NCBI GenBank assembly: GCA_001430745.1
Contig: KQ482003.1
Span: forward strand, 275,282 to 302,631
DNA from: Auxenochlorella pyrenoidosa
Lineage: Eukaryota; Chlorophyta; Trebouxiophyceae; Chlorellales; Chlorellaceae
DNA: 27,350 nt
Direction: 5' to 3'
The notes under the pieces are model-generated. The model had not been told where the DNA came from and did no database searches. It saw only the letters and a program-made list of their open reading frames with translations. Position numbers and translations under genes: made by a program. Positions 19,848-27,350 of this stretch are shown here, piece by piece (the stretch's first letter is position 1; each line of letters opens with the position of its first letter).

Positions 19848-20586
19848 AGCAGCAGATGCAAGCACTCGTTGGGGCAGAGAACAGCAATCGAAACGGGATC
19901 TGAACTTTCAGGCCAAGCGGCCCCTGCAAGCCCCAACAGGGTGGGCCGCAAGGTTAATGCAAGGGTGCAAGGGAGGCCCTTGGGCAAGGTGTGGGGTGAG
20001 AACAGCAAATAAGAGAACAGGCGGGAAGACAAGCGCCGCGATTCGGCTTGCGATGCTTGCAGGCTGCAGTGACAAATGGAGAGGGCATGCCCAGCGCGCG
20101 GTGCTGCCACTGCGAAGGCAGGCTGGCAGCTACGCGCAGCAGGTCTGTTCCAGTGTCCATTCCAGGCAGTTGAGCAGGTGTGACAGTGCATCCAGCTGGA
20201 TCCTGCCACCAGAAATGGACGGCTAAGTCTGCGCCGATGCCAGCGCTGTACATGCAGCACAACAGCAAGGCACCCAATCCACACGGGCAGGATACCATCT
20301 CAGCAAGGCCAGTTGTTACGCCATGCACACCCTTGCTGTGCCGGGTGTGCAGTAGTCACATCTCTCGGATAGTTCAACAGCACCAAAGCCACCTGAACCG
20401 CCTGGCTTGCTGGCTGGCGCGGCCGCGGCGCCTTTGGCCTTGTCACTGGTCCTTTGCATTGGTACAGTGGAAGCCTTGTTTCGGGCCAGGAATGGAGTCT
20501 GAACTGTCTGTGTCAAGCTTCATGGGGGAGGGCAGCTTGATGTCAAGCCAGCATGCTTCGCAGTAGCACGCCCCACTCGAGGCGGG
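19848..20586 (-). other. Intergenic: RPN12 3' region and PP2C upstream
   Basis: These 739 bases lie between two leftward genes. They must contain the RPN12 3' UTR and the PP2C promoter. No TGTAA is seen on the minus strand. The ORFs present show no domain, no conserved splice joins and no phase link to either neighbour. Confidence 0.55.
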
Positions 20587-22647
20587 TCACACGATGCGCT
20601 CCACCTCGCGGGCATAGTTCATGCAGTGCCCGATGAGGTCCAGGGCAGGCACCGCCAGCGCAGGTGCAGCCGCCGCGCCGTCCTTGCCGCCATCCCTGCT
20701 TCCTGCCGGCTTGAAGGTGATGCGCCCGCCCGCCACCTCCCAGCCGTGCTGCAGGGTTGGCGCAGGTAAGGCGATATTTGGGCCGGAAAAGCAGCAAGCA
20801 CAGGCGCCACTGCGAGGCTTAAGACGCGGTATCTGCTGCAGCATGAACCAGCAGTGAGGGCAGTCCGGAGCCCGTGCAACCTCTCGCCACGCCCCAGCCC
20901 TCACCTCGCGCGCATAGGCCTCCACCTCTGCCTCGCTGCCCAGCATGAGCAGGCCCACCGCATCAGACACGCTCAGCGACTCGTACGCGCGCTCGCTGCA
21001 GCTGGCGACCTCGTCGCTGCGGAGGGCAGGCGGCGCGCAAGCAGGCGGAGCGTTGAGGGGCCTTGAGGCGCTGCGCTGCAGCAATTGCAGATTTCTGTCT
21101 CTGGGCTGCTGCGGCTTGCAGCGGACAGTGCTGTGCATCAGCCATGGCACTGCCGGGAGCTTGCTTGCTCAGGTAGCGCCACTCAGGGGGTACGGCGGCC
21201 CAGAGCGTGAAAGGGGTGCAGCTCACCGCACAGTGGAGGACAGCTGGTCGAGGAAGTGGCGGTAGTAGTCGCTCGGGGCGCTCTCTCGTGCCGCCAGCAC
21301 CTGCCGCGTGAGCAGGGTTGGGCATGCAGTGCAGGGCTGGTGGGCGGTCAGGAAACCAGCCTGCCAGCACCATCCCTGGGACCCGCCTCTGCCTGCCAAC
21401 AGCCCAGCGCAGTGGCCCCCCCCCCCCCCCCCTCCCTGACACTGGTGCCCTGGGCGCCCCACCTTGTTGTACGCCCCCTCCATCAGCCACTGCTCCAGCT
21501 GCACGACCTGTGCCACCTCAGGGGCCGCCTGGACCTCCTCAGGCACCACCTGCAGGCCGGCAGGGTTGGGGGGGCCGGGCCAACACCTAAGAAAGGGGGC
21601 CATGGGCAGCAGAGATGTGCGTACGAGAGGCCTGCGCTGCAGCTGGGTGCCAGCCAGCCTGCCACCATGGACAAGCGGGCGCGATGCAAGCTGAGCAAGG
21701 CCTGGGGCAGCAGTTGCGGGCGACGGCTCGCCTCCAGCTCTGTGTGGAACTCGGCAATGCGGTTGGCCACCAGCAGGCGCAGCAGATTGAGCCCCGTCAG
21801 CGCCGCTTCCTGGGTGCTGGGCGGCAGCAGGCTGCGGGCATCACTGCAGGTCCCAGGAGGGTGACACAGGGGGCGGGCACGGGTCACGGCGGCCAGGTGA
21901 GTCGTCGGCTCAACTGCCTGCTGTGCCACACACTGGCTCCACCGCCAAGGCAGGGCAACGCTGCGGAGGTTCCTTGCCTGTAGTACACACGCAGCTGGGC
22001 ATAGTTGCGCTCAAACGCCGCTTCGTCGCCCTGCCGCACCGCCAGCAGCACCGCCAGCTCCAGCACCTGCCCTGCACGCGGTGTGGCACGGGCAGCAGCG
22101 GCAGACGGTGGACCGGCGGCGTGCAGGAAGACCGGGGGCAGCATGGCTGCACTGAACCGCTTGCCAACTGTTGTGCATTGTTCAGCCATGCAGCTGCGCC
22201 ACCCCCAGGCCACCAGGACAAGCAGGCAAGGTCGAGACAGGAGGCAGAAGGCACACGAACGCACTTGCAAGCTCCAGCTGCTGCTGCGCATTTGTGCTTT
22301 GCTCGTAAACAGGCGGGAGCGCCGGCAGCTTGGTAAGCTCCAACTGCAGCAGGACGAGAGGGGCAAAATGTTGCAGGAGCGGCACCGGGGAGGCGGGCCA
22401 GCAGCGGGCGGTTCAATGCCAGGGGCCTCCCTTCCCCGCCCAGCGGCGCACCTTTAGCCGGCTCAGCAGCTGCTTGCAGCTGGCCAGGTCGCCCTTGGAG
22501 AAGGCGGCCTGCAGGGAGGAGTGGCTCGAGGTCAGCAAGCGATCAGGCAGCCCGGCAGGCCGGACGGATGCGATCGCAACGTCAGCCATACAGGGGGCGC
22601 ACCTGCAGCTGTGCAAAGCCGCCTTGTGCAGCAGACAGGTCGGCCAT
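20587..22647 (-). CDS. RPN12: 26S proteasome lid subunit RPN12 (PSMD8)
   Basis: RPN12 is the PCI-domain lid subunit whose joining completes assembly of the 19S regulatory particle that unfolds ubiquitinated proteins. Nine exons give 273 aa, the usual size for the family: 22647..22603, 22508..22452, 22343..22265, 22071..21978, 21843..21732, 21549..21463, 21300..21227, 21016..20905, 20748..20587. Family blocks appear in order: FSKGDLASCKQLLSRLK, LTKLPALPPVYEQ, VLELAVLLAVRQGDEAAFER, YYSDARSLLPPSTQE, LTGLNLLRLLVANRIAEFHT, LEQWLMEGAYNKV, DYYRHFLDQLSSTVRDEVA, CSERAYESLSVSDA and the C-terminal MNYAREVERIV. The last block is the C-terminal helix known to contact the lid. Introns 4 and 5 are GC-AG; protein spacing to animal and plant RPN12 is exact across both. 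The gene is divergent from the J-protein gene. Confidence 0.96.
21416..21432 (+). repeat. C17 homopolymer in RPN12 intron 6
   Basis: Seventeen C in a row lie in RPN12 intron 6, close to the splice donor side of exon 21549..21463. The length of such a run is prone to sequencing and assembly error; being intronic, it does not affect the reading frame. Confidence 0.9.
21550..21731 (-). other. GC-AG intron 5 of RPN12
   Basis: The exon ends CTGGAG and the intron begins gcgagc; it ends ccggcctgcag. The join FHTELE to VVPEEVQ and on to LEQWLMEGAYN has exactly the 20-residue spacing of other RPN12 proteins, so the donor is well supported. Confidence 0.85.
21844..21977 (-). other. GC-AG intron 4 of RPN12
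   Basis: The exon ends TACTACAG and the intron begins gcaagg; it ends gacctgcag. Splicing makes YYSDARSLLPP, matching the YYTDTR-LPP block of animal RPN12. A split Ser codon (phase 2) is restored exactly. Confidence 0.88.
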
Positions 22648-23016
22648 GGCGGTGACAGGAGCTGTTGCGGTCGCCTGGACTGGTAGACGTAGAGCTGGCA
22701 ACGCAGAATATTGTGAAACGACAGGGCTGCTCCGGCTGCACAAGCGCTGCAGCTGAAGGCGCAGCATGGCCTGCAAGTGCGTCAATTTGGGCTTCTGAAC
22801 TGCTTATTGCCGATCCTAATATTGTCCTAGGTTGTCGAAGGCTAAAAGATCGCCTTGGCGTGTCTCTGCGCTCGACCACCCCCTTCGTGCTGCTCTTGAC
22901 GCTGTATCAAGGCTCTTAGGCCTTTCGGGCAAGTCTTCCATAATGCAAAGATAACACTGTAGCGCCTACGCCAAGCTTTACGCCGCCTGCTGGCCGGCCC
23001 ACTTGCGCCTTGCGAA
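22648..23016. promoter_or_regulatory. Shared upstream region of RPN12 and J-protein genes
   Basis: These 369 bases separate two divergent start codons and must hold both 5' UTRs and promoters. The middle (about 22800-22960) is AT-richer than its surroundings. I see no clear TATA box or other known motif. A bidirectional promoter is inferred from layout only. Confidence 0.5.
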
Positions 23017-23711
23017 ATGGCGGAGGCTGGGACCGTCTTGGAGGCTGTGCCGCGATGGGGTGCGGAGACGCTGGACGATGGCGAGCACGAGCGGGTGCAG
23101 CTGCAAGTCTCCCTGCCGGGTGAGCAGGCGGGCGTTCCCGCCGCTGCTGCTGCTCTCCCGGTGCCATGCTTGCATTTCCTTGCCTGCCCGGTGAATGGGG
23201 TTCTTCATATACGAGTGAAAGTAAGAATTGATGTCCTTATTTGACGACAAGGGCAGCACGTGCAGTGGTTGAGGCAGCTGTGGTCGAGAACCGCATCACG
23301 TGCCGCCACCTCACGATCCCACCATGAGGTGCGTCTGGTGCATTGCCAGCTCGTGTCACTGCTGCACTATCGCCGCTCCTTGCGCAGGTGTGGAAAGTAG
23401 CAGCGACATCGTTTTCGTGATCGGGGATGACGGCCGCCACTTGCTGGTGCATGTGCCGGGACGGTATCGAGCGGTGAGAGGAGGCACAGCGGCCCTGTGG
23501 CGGGCTCTCACGAACAGTCCTTGCCTGTGGTCCTTGTCCTGGCCGATCGAACTGATGGGCATGATAGTCACAGCATGCAGCTGGCCTGCTTTCGCGCCCC
23601 GGTGCTGTGCAGGAGATTGCTCTTGGCGTTGCAGTGCAGCCCACAGCAGAAAATGTGCAGTTTGTTCACAAGTCTGCGCTTCTGAGGGCCAGCCTGCTGG
23701 TGGCCACGCAG

Positions 23712-23743
<32 letters not shown>

Positions 23744-26700
23744 GCCAGACAGTGTCCCCGCTGGTACCACACCAGCACAGCAGCAAGCTGCAGCGCCGCA
23801 AACTCCGCCCGAGCACCAGCAGCAGAGGGCGGCTGGTGGCGCCGGCCCTGGCACCGACGCCGGAACAGATCCCTCGGCAGTGCCCTCTGGCCCCGCCCCT
23901 TCCCCCAGGGAGGAGCTGGATGCAGCCATGTATGCTGCAGCCAAGCAGTACTCCAACCGAGAGGCCGCAGCCGAGTGCCATGCCCGGGCGCAGCGCCTGC
24001 TGCGGGCAGGCGAGGCAGCCAGGGCTGTGCGCCTGCTGGCCAAGGCGTGCCAGCACGACCCTGGGAACGCCACGTATGAAGCTGCACTGCAGGAGGCGCA
24101 GCAAAGCGCTGCGGACAGCCAAGCGCACGCAGCGGGCGAAGCCGTCGGCGCCGGCAGCAGCGGGGGCAGCACAGCTGGCACAGCAGGCGAGGGAGCAACC
24201 AGCACAACAAGCAGCACTTCTGCGCGGCAGCGGCGAGACAAGCAGCCGCAGCGGGATGGGCAGCCACGGAGCCACAAGGGTCAGCGCCAGGAGCGGCAGC
24301 AGGATCAGGGCCCGCCGGCGTCTGCGGGTCGCACACCCCCGCCAGCCGGCAGGCTCCTGCGTGAGTCTCGGCAAGACGTCCTCCCTGCTGCTGCAGCTTG
24401 ACAATTTTGAGCCTTGCAGCTGCTGCCAAGCTGCGTCTGCTGCTGGGCTGGCTGTCAGTGCCTTGTGCTCAAACACCAAACCCCTGATGCCTCCGTGCCC
24501 TGCAGGCATCGCGTTGGGCGGGCTTGTTGCCCTGTCCATCCAGCTGGCTGCCCTGTATGGCCTGTATGCCATCGCGCCAGCCGCTGTGCCACAGGCGGAG
24601 GCGGGCGCAGCGGCAGGCGGCCTGGCGGCGGTGCTGGGCCGCGCCGCAGCGCTGCTGCTGTTCCTGCCGCGCCTGCTGTTCTGGTCGCCCAGCTGGAGGG
24701 TGGCGGGCCTGTGGGCGGTTGGCTGCGGTGAGTGCCGCCGCCGCCGCTGCTGCTGCTGCCGGCTGTGCTGCTGCCGGTCTGGCATGTTATGAAGGCCTGT
24801 GCCCTCGCCTTGGGGAGGCCTGCGTACCCGCCTTGCCCATGTGCTCGCACACCCCTGCCTGGATGCCTGCCCAGCACACATCCCGGGTGTGTGTTGCACG
24901 CCTGGCCCCGCTCAACCAACCCGCGCTCCCCCCTATACCCGGCGCAGGCGCTGGCTGCGCCGCGCTTCGCACAGTAGACCACGCGCAGCAGGCGCGGGGG
25001 CGCCCGGACCTGGTGCCCGCTGACGTCTATGTGGTGGGGCTCATCGTGGCGTGGCACCCCCTGCTGTGGTGGGCCTGCGGCGGGCGCTGGGGCGCGGTGC
25101 TGGGTGAGCAGGGCGGGGGGGTGGGGTGGGGTGGGGGGGCGTCCAGCGGCTGCCGTCTGGCTGGCTGGCGGGCCCTGCACTCGGTAGGCTTCCTGCGTGC
25201 CAAGGGGCAGCTGTTGCCACCGTGGCACCGCCACGCACGGCATGCCTGCCCCGCAAGCTCCCCCCCCCCCCCCTCCCCCCCGGCAGGCACCCTGGGTGAG
25301 GCGCTGCCCATTGCCCGGCTGCTGGGCTCCTCGGTGTGGGGCCACGTGGCGGCCTACCCGCTGGCCTGCCTGGGGCTGCGCCTCCTGCTGCGCCCGCTGC
25401 TGCCCTGGCTGGCCGCCCCCGCCGGCTACGCCCTTGCGCCCCCGCTGTGGCTGCTGCGCCTGGCGGTGTGGCAGCCGCGCTGGTGGGCCTCCCTGCCCGC
25501 CGCGGGGGGCCTCCTCTGGGCTGCCGTGGACGCCGAGAAGCGGGGCGGTGGCACCCCGCCGGGCTACTGGCTGCAGGCCTTCCTCCTTGTGGCGGTGTGG
25601 TGAGCGCACGGCAGCGTCTGGAGGGGGCTGCTCATGCAAGGCCTTTGCTGAGGGGCTGGGGCGGTCGGGGTTTGCACGGTGGCCACGTGAGGGTGTTGGG
25701 GTGGGCCATGCAGCATGCAGGCCATCCCGCTGCGGTCTGCGACTGGCCGCGGGCTATGCGGCGCCCCGGTGCAGGTGGCTGGCCGGCGGCGGCTGGTGGG
25801 CGGTGGCGCACACCCTGGCGTACGCGGCCTGCCTGTCCGCTCTGGCCTTCAGCATGGGCCGCCGCCCCGCGCTGCACCGCCAGCTGAAGCGGCACTACTT
25901 CTTCACGCCCGTGCCCCTCTTTGTGGCCAGGTGGGCGGCAAGCAGGCTGCCTGCGCGGCGCTCGGCATTCTGCCGCCGCCAAGGCGCCACGCTGCGCTGT
26001 CCCTGGCTGCACCGGCAAGCATGCGTGGCGGGAGCCCGGGATGCAACATGCGCTGCTTCGGCATCACAAACATGTGTCTGCTCCCGCGCCTTGCGCGGCC
26101 CTGGCCAGCATGCAGGGCAGCCTGGTGCCTCCTCGTGGGTCCGGCCAGCGGCTGGGCGGTGCTCACCGGCGGCGCCGCAGCAGCCCTGCTCTACCTCCAC
26201 CTCTCGCGAGGCATCGGCCCGGAAGCCAGCGGCGCCTACAACTTTGGAGGCAGCAGCGGGGGGGCTGGGCAGCACTCCAGCGGCGGCAGCGGCGGCAACA
26301 GGGGCGCCCCAGTGGTGCACCTGCGCAACACGGTGCCGGCGGGGGCGACAGAGGCAGTGGCGCGCGTCCTGAAGGTGTGCTGGAGCCGGGGCTGGGCTCT
26401 GGTGGCAGGGCCGGATGGTCTTGCCGGCCGCTCTGCTTGCACCCTGCTTCTAATTCCGGGCCTGCCGTGCCACGCAAGCCAGGCGCACCGTTTCCTCTGC
26501 GCTCCCTCGCCCAGCCCCCCTCAGCTGCAGCCCTGAGCCCCTGCCCCCACCCCCACCCCCGCCACCCCGGCAGGCCGGCAACTACTACGAGGTGCTGGGC
26601 CTGGCGGGCGACGCCGACGAGGCGGCCATCCGCCGTGCCAAGCGCACCCTCTCGCTGGCCACGCACCCCGACAAGATCGGCGATGCGCCGGGGGCGGCAG

Positions 26701-27192
26701 AAGCCTTCAACCTCGTCACAGAGGTGGGGCAGCACGGCTGGCACAGCGCCATGCCCACTTGGCAAACGCAGCCTGGTGCTGAGCAGGGGGACCGCGGCTG
26801 CCGGTCGCCCGCGAGGCCTGCTGCTCTCCTGTACTTGCCCCTTTCATTTGTCCCCCCGTCTGCTCTCCGTGCAGGCCTGTGATGTGCTGGGCGACCCGGC
26901 CAGCCGCCAGCAGTACGACCAAGAGCTGCAGGACGCGGCTCTCAGCTCGGGCTTCAAGTAAGGACGGCCCCGGCTGCGCCCCCGCCGCCATGCGCCCGCG
27001 CAGCTTGCTTAGGGTACACCCAGGGGCGGCAGGGCAGGGGACGCCCGCACCCCCCGCAGCCCGCTGCCCTGCAGCAGGCCCCAAACGCCGCCCGCCGCTG
27101 CCCCGCCCCTGCCCCTGCCCCTGCCCGGCAGCTTCTCGCCCGAGGACCTGGAGGCCTCTGGCATCCCGCCCGAGTGGCTGGACCGCATGCAG
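23017..27192 (+). CDS. Membrane J-domain protein with CS-like N-terminus, 3' partial
   Basis: J-domains stimulate Hsp70 ATPase. Eleven exons join in phase to 768 codons: 23017..23119, 23388..23473, 23613..24360, 24506..24727, 24948..25103, 25287..25599, 25775..25930, 26149..26374, 26574..26723, 26875..26957, 27132..27192. Residues about 22-94 look like a CS/HSP20-type beta-sandwich (RVQLQVSLPG, LLVHVPGRYRAEI), as in PIH1 C-termini. Then come 12 Gln and a Pro/Ala linker. Residues about 163-227 (NREAAAECHARAQRLL, ARAVRLLAKACQHDP) resemble the N-terminal helices of DNAJB12/B14. Several membrane helices span about 314-600, with a Gly/Ser linker after them. The J-domain is about 673-745 with HPD at 701-703 (SLATHPDKIG) and DVLGDPASRQQYD. 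Membrane helices before the J-domain recall DNAJC14. Exon 11 (FSPEDLEASGIPPEWLDRMQ) ends at a GC donor; a further exon may begin near 27275, and the C-terminus lies outside the window. Confidence 0.85.
23710..23745 (+). repeat. Polyglutamine tract (12 Gln) in J-protein
   Basis: Six CAG, three CAA and three CAG codons in a row encode 12 Gln just after the CS-like segment. The mixed codons make it less slippage-prone than the pure CAG tract in GrpE. Confidence 0.9.
25260..25281 (+). repeat. C-rich tract before J-protein exon 6
   Basis: Fourteen C, one T and seven C directly precede the cggcag acceptor at 25286. It serves as the polypyrimidine tract of intron 5 and is a likely site of length error. 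Confidence 0.9.
27104..27127 (+). repeat. tgcccc tandem repeat at J-protein intron 10 acceptor
   Basis: Several copies of a cccctg/tgcccc hexamer form the pyrimidine tract just upstream of the ggcag acceptor at 27131. Confidence 0.8.
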
Positions 27193-27274
27193 GCAAGAGC
27201 CGCGCCTCCATGCCTGGGCCCCCGGCTGGACCGCCCACCCCTCCAGCTTGCATGCTGTGTGTCCCTGGCCCCAG
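27193..27274 (+). other. Probable GC-AG intron 11 of J-protein gene
   Basis: After the ATGCAG codons the sequence reads gcaaga, a good GC donor. A ccccag acceptor at 27274 is possible, but the downstream protein in phase (starting LCQGPLL) is not recognisable and another acceptor may be used. The donor is better supported than the acceptor. Confidence 0.5.
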
Positions 27275-27340
27275 CTGTGCCAGGGCCCGCTGCTGCCTGA
27301 GCTGCCTGCCCAAGCCAGCGGTGCTGGATCTGGAGGTTAT

Positions 27341-27350
27341 CCCCCCCCCC
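27341..27350 (+). repeat. C run at the right edge of the window
   Basis: The window ends in at least ten C. If the source contig also ends here, the homopolymer could be why the assembly stopped. Confidence 0.9.

Noticed and set aside
19844..20328. Overlapping minus-strand ORFs between PP2C and RPN12
   Set aside because: No recognisable motifs and no phase-compatible link to the PP2C or RPN12 exons.
24361..24401. ORF end at 24401 as the C-terminus of a Gln-rich protein
   Set aside because: A gtgagt donor at 24361 joins in phase to the first membrane helix at 24506, which is a better explanation than a stop after an Ala run.
26958..26960. In-frame TAA right after GFK as the end of the J-protein
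   Set aside because: The TAA is part of a strong GT donor (aa|gtaagg); splicing to 27132 restores phase and adds a plausible conserved-looking segment. The stop would be used only if that intron is retained.

Overview
The window is eukaryotic nuclear DNA, most likely from a GC-rich chlorophyte green alga. A trebouxiophyte/Chlorella-like source is my inference from the GC-rich sequence, dense short introns, Gln/Ala/Ser-rich linkers in the proteins and TGTAA-type polyadenylation signals. No ORF longer than a few exons is a gene by itself: every gene is broken by introns of roughly 70-375 nt. I rebuilt the genes by joining exons at GT/AG (or GC/AG) borders, keeping the reading phase, and checking that conserved protein motifs run continuously across each junction. 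I found eight protein-coding genes and no RNA genes, transposons or CRISPR arrays.

Layout, left to right. (1) 5' part of splicing factor SF3B3/SAP130 on the minus strand, running off the left edge. (2) Plus-strand GrpE nucleotide-exchange factor, probably mitochondrial, 6 exons. (3) Minus-strand kelch-repeat protein with an Ala-rich linker and a long C-terminal coiled coil, 12 exons. (4) Minus-strand secreted 5'-nucleotidase/metallophosphoesterase, 11 exons. (5) Minus-strand EamA/DMT-type ten-helix transporter, 9 exons. (6) Minus-strand PP2C protein phosphatase with a low-complexity tail, 9 exons. (7) Minus-strand 26S proteasome lid subunit RPN12/PSMD8, 9 exons. (8) Plus-strand polytopic membrane J-domain protein with an N-terminal CS/HSP20-like segment, at least 11 exons, running off the right edge.

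Two pairs are divergent and share short upstream regions (SF3B3/GrpE, about 0.29 kb; RPN12/J-protein, about 0.37 kb). GrpE and the kelch gene converge. The four central minus-strand genes plus RPN12 are head-to-tail. Three genes serve protein quality control (GrpE, RPN12, J-protein), but they probably act in different compartments and I see no evidence of an operon-like system.

The most notable signals are an unusually high share of GC-AG introns (8 of about 63), an apparent fusion of a CS-like beta-sandwich to a membrane J-protein, and introns that are in-frame and stop-free, so that retention would give longer proteins.
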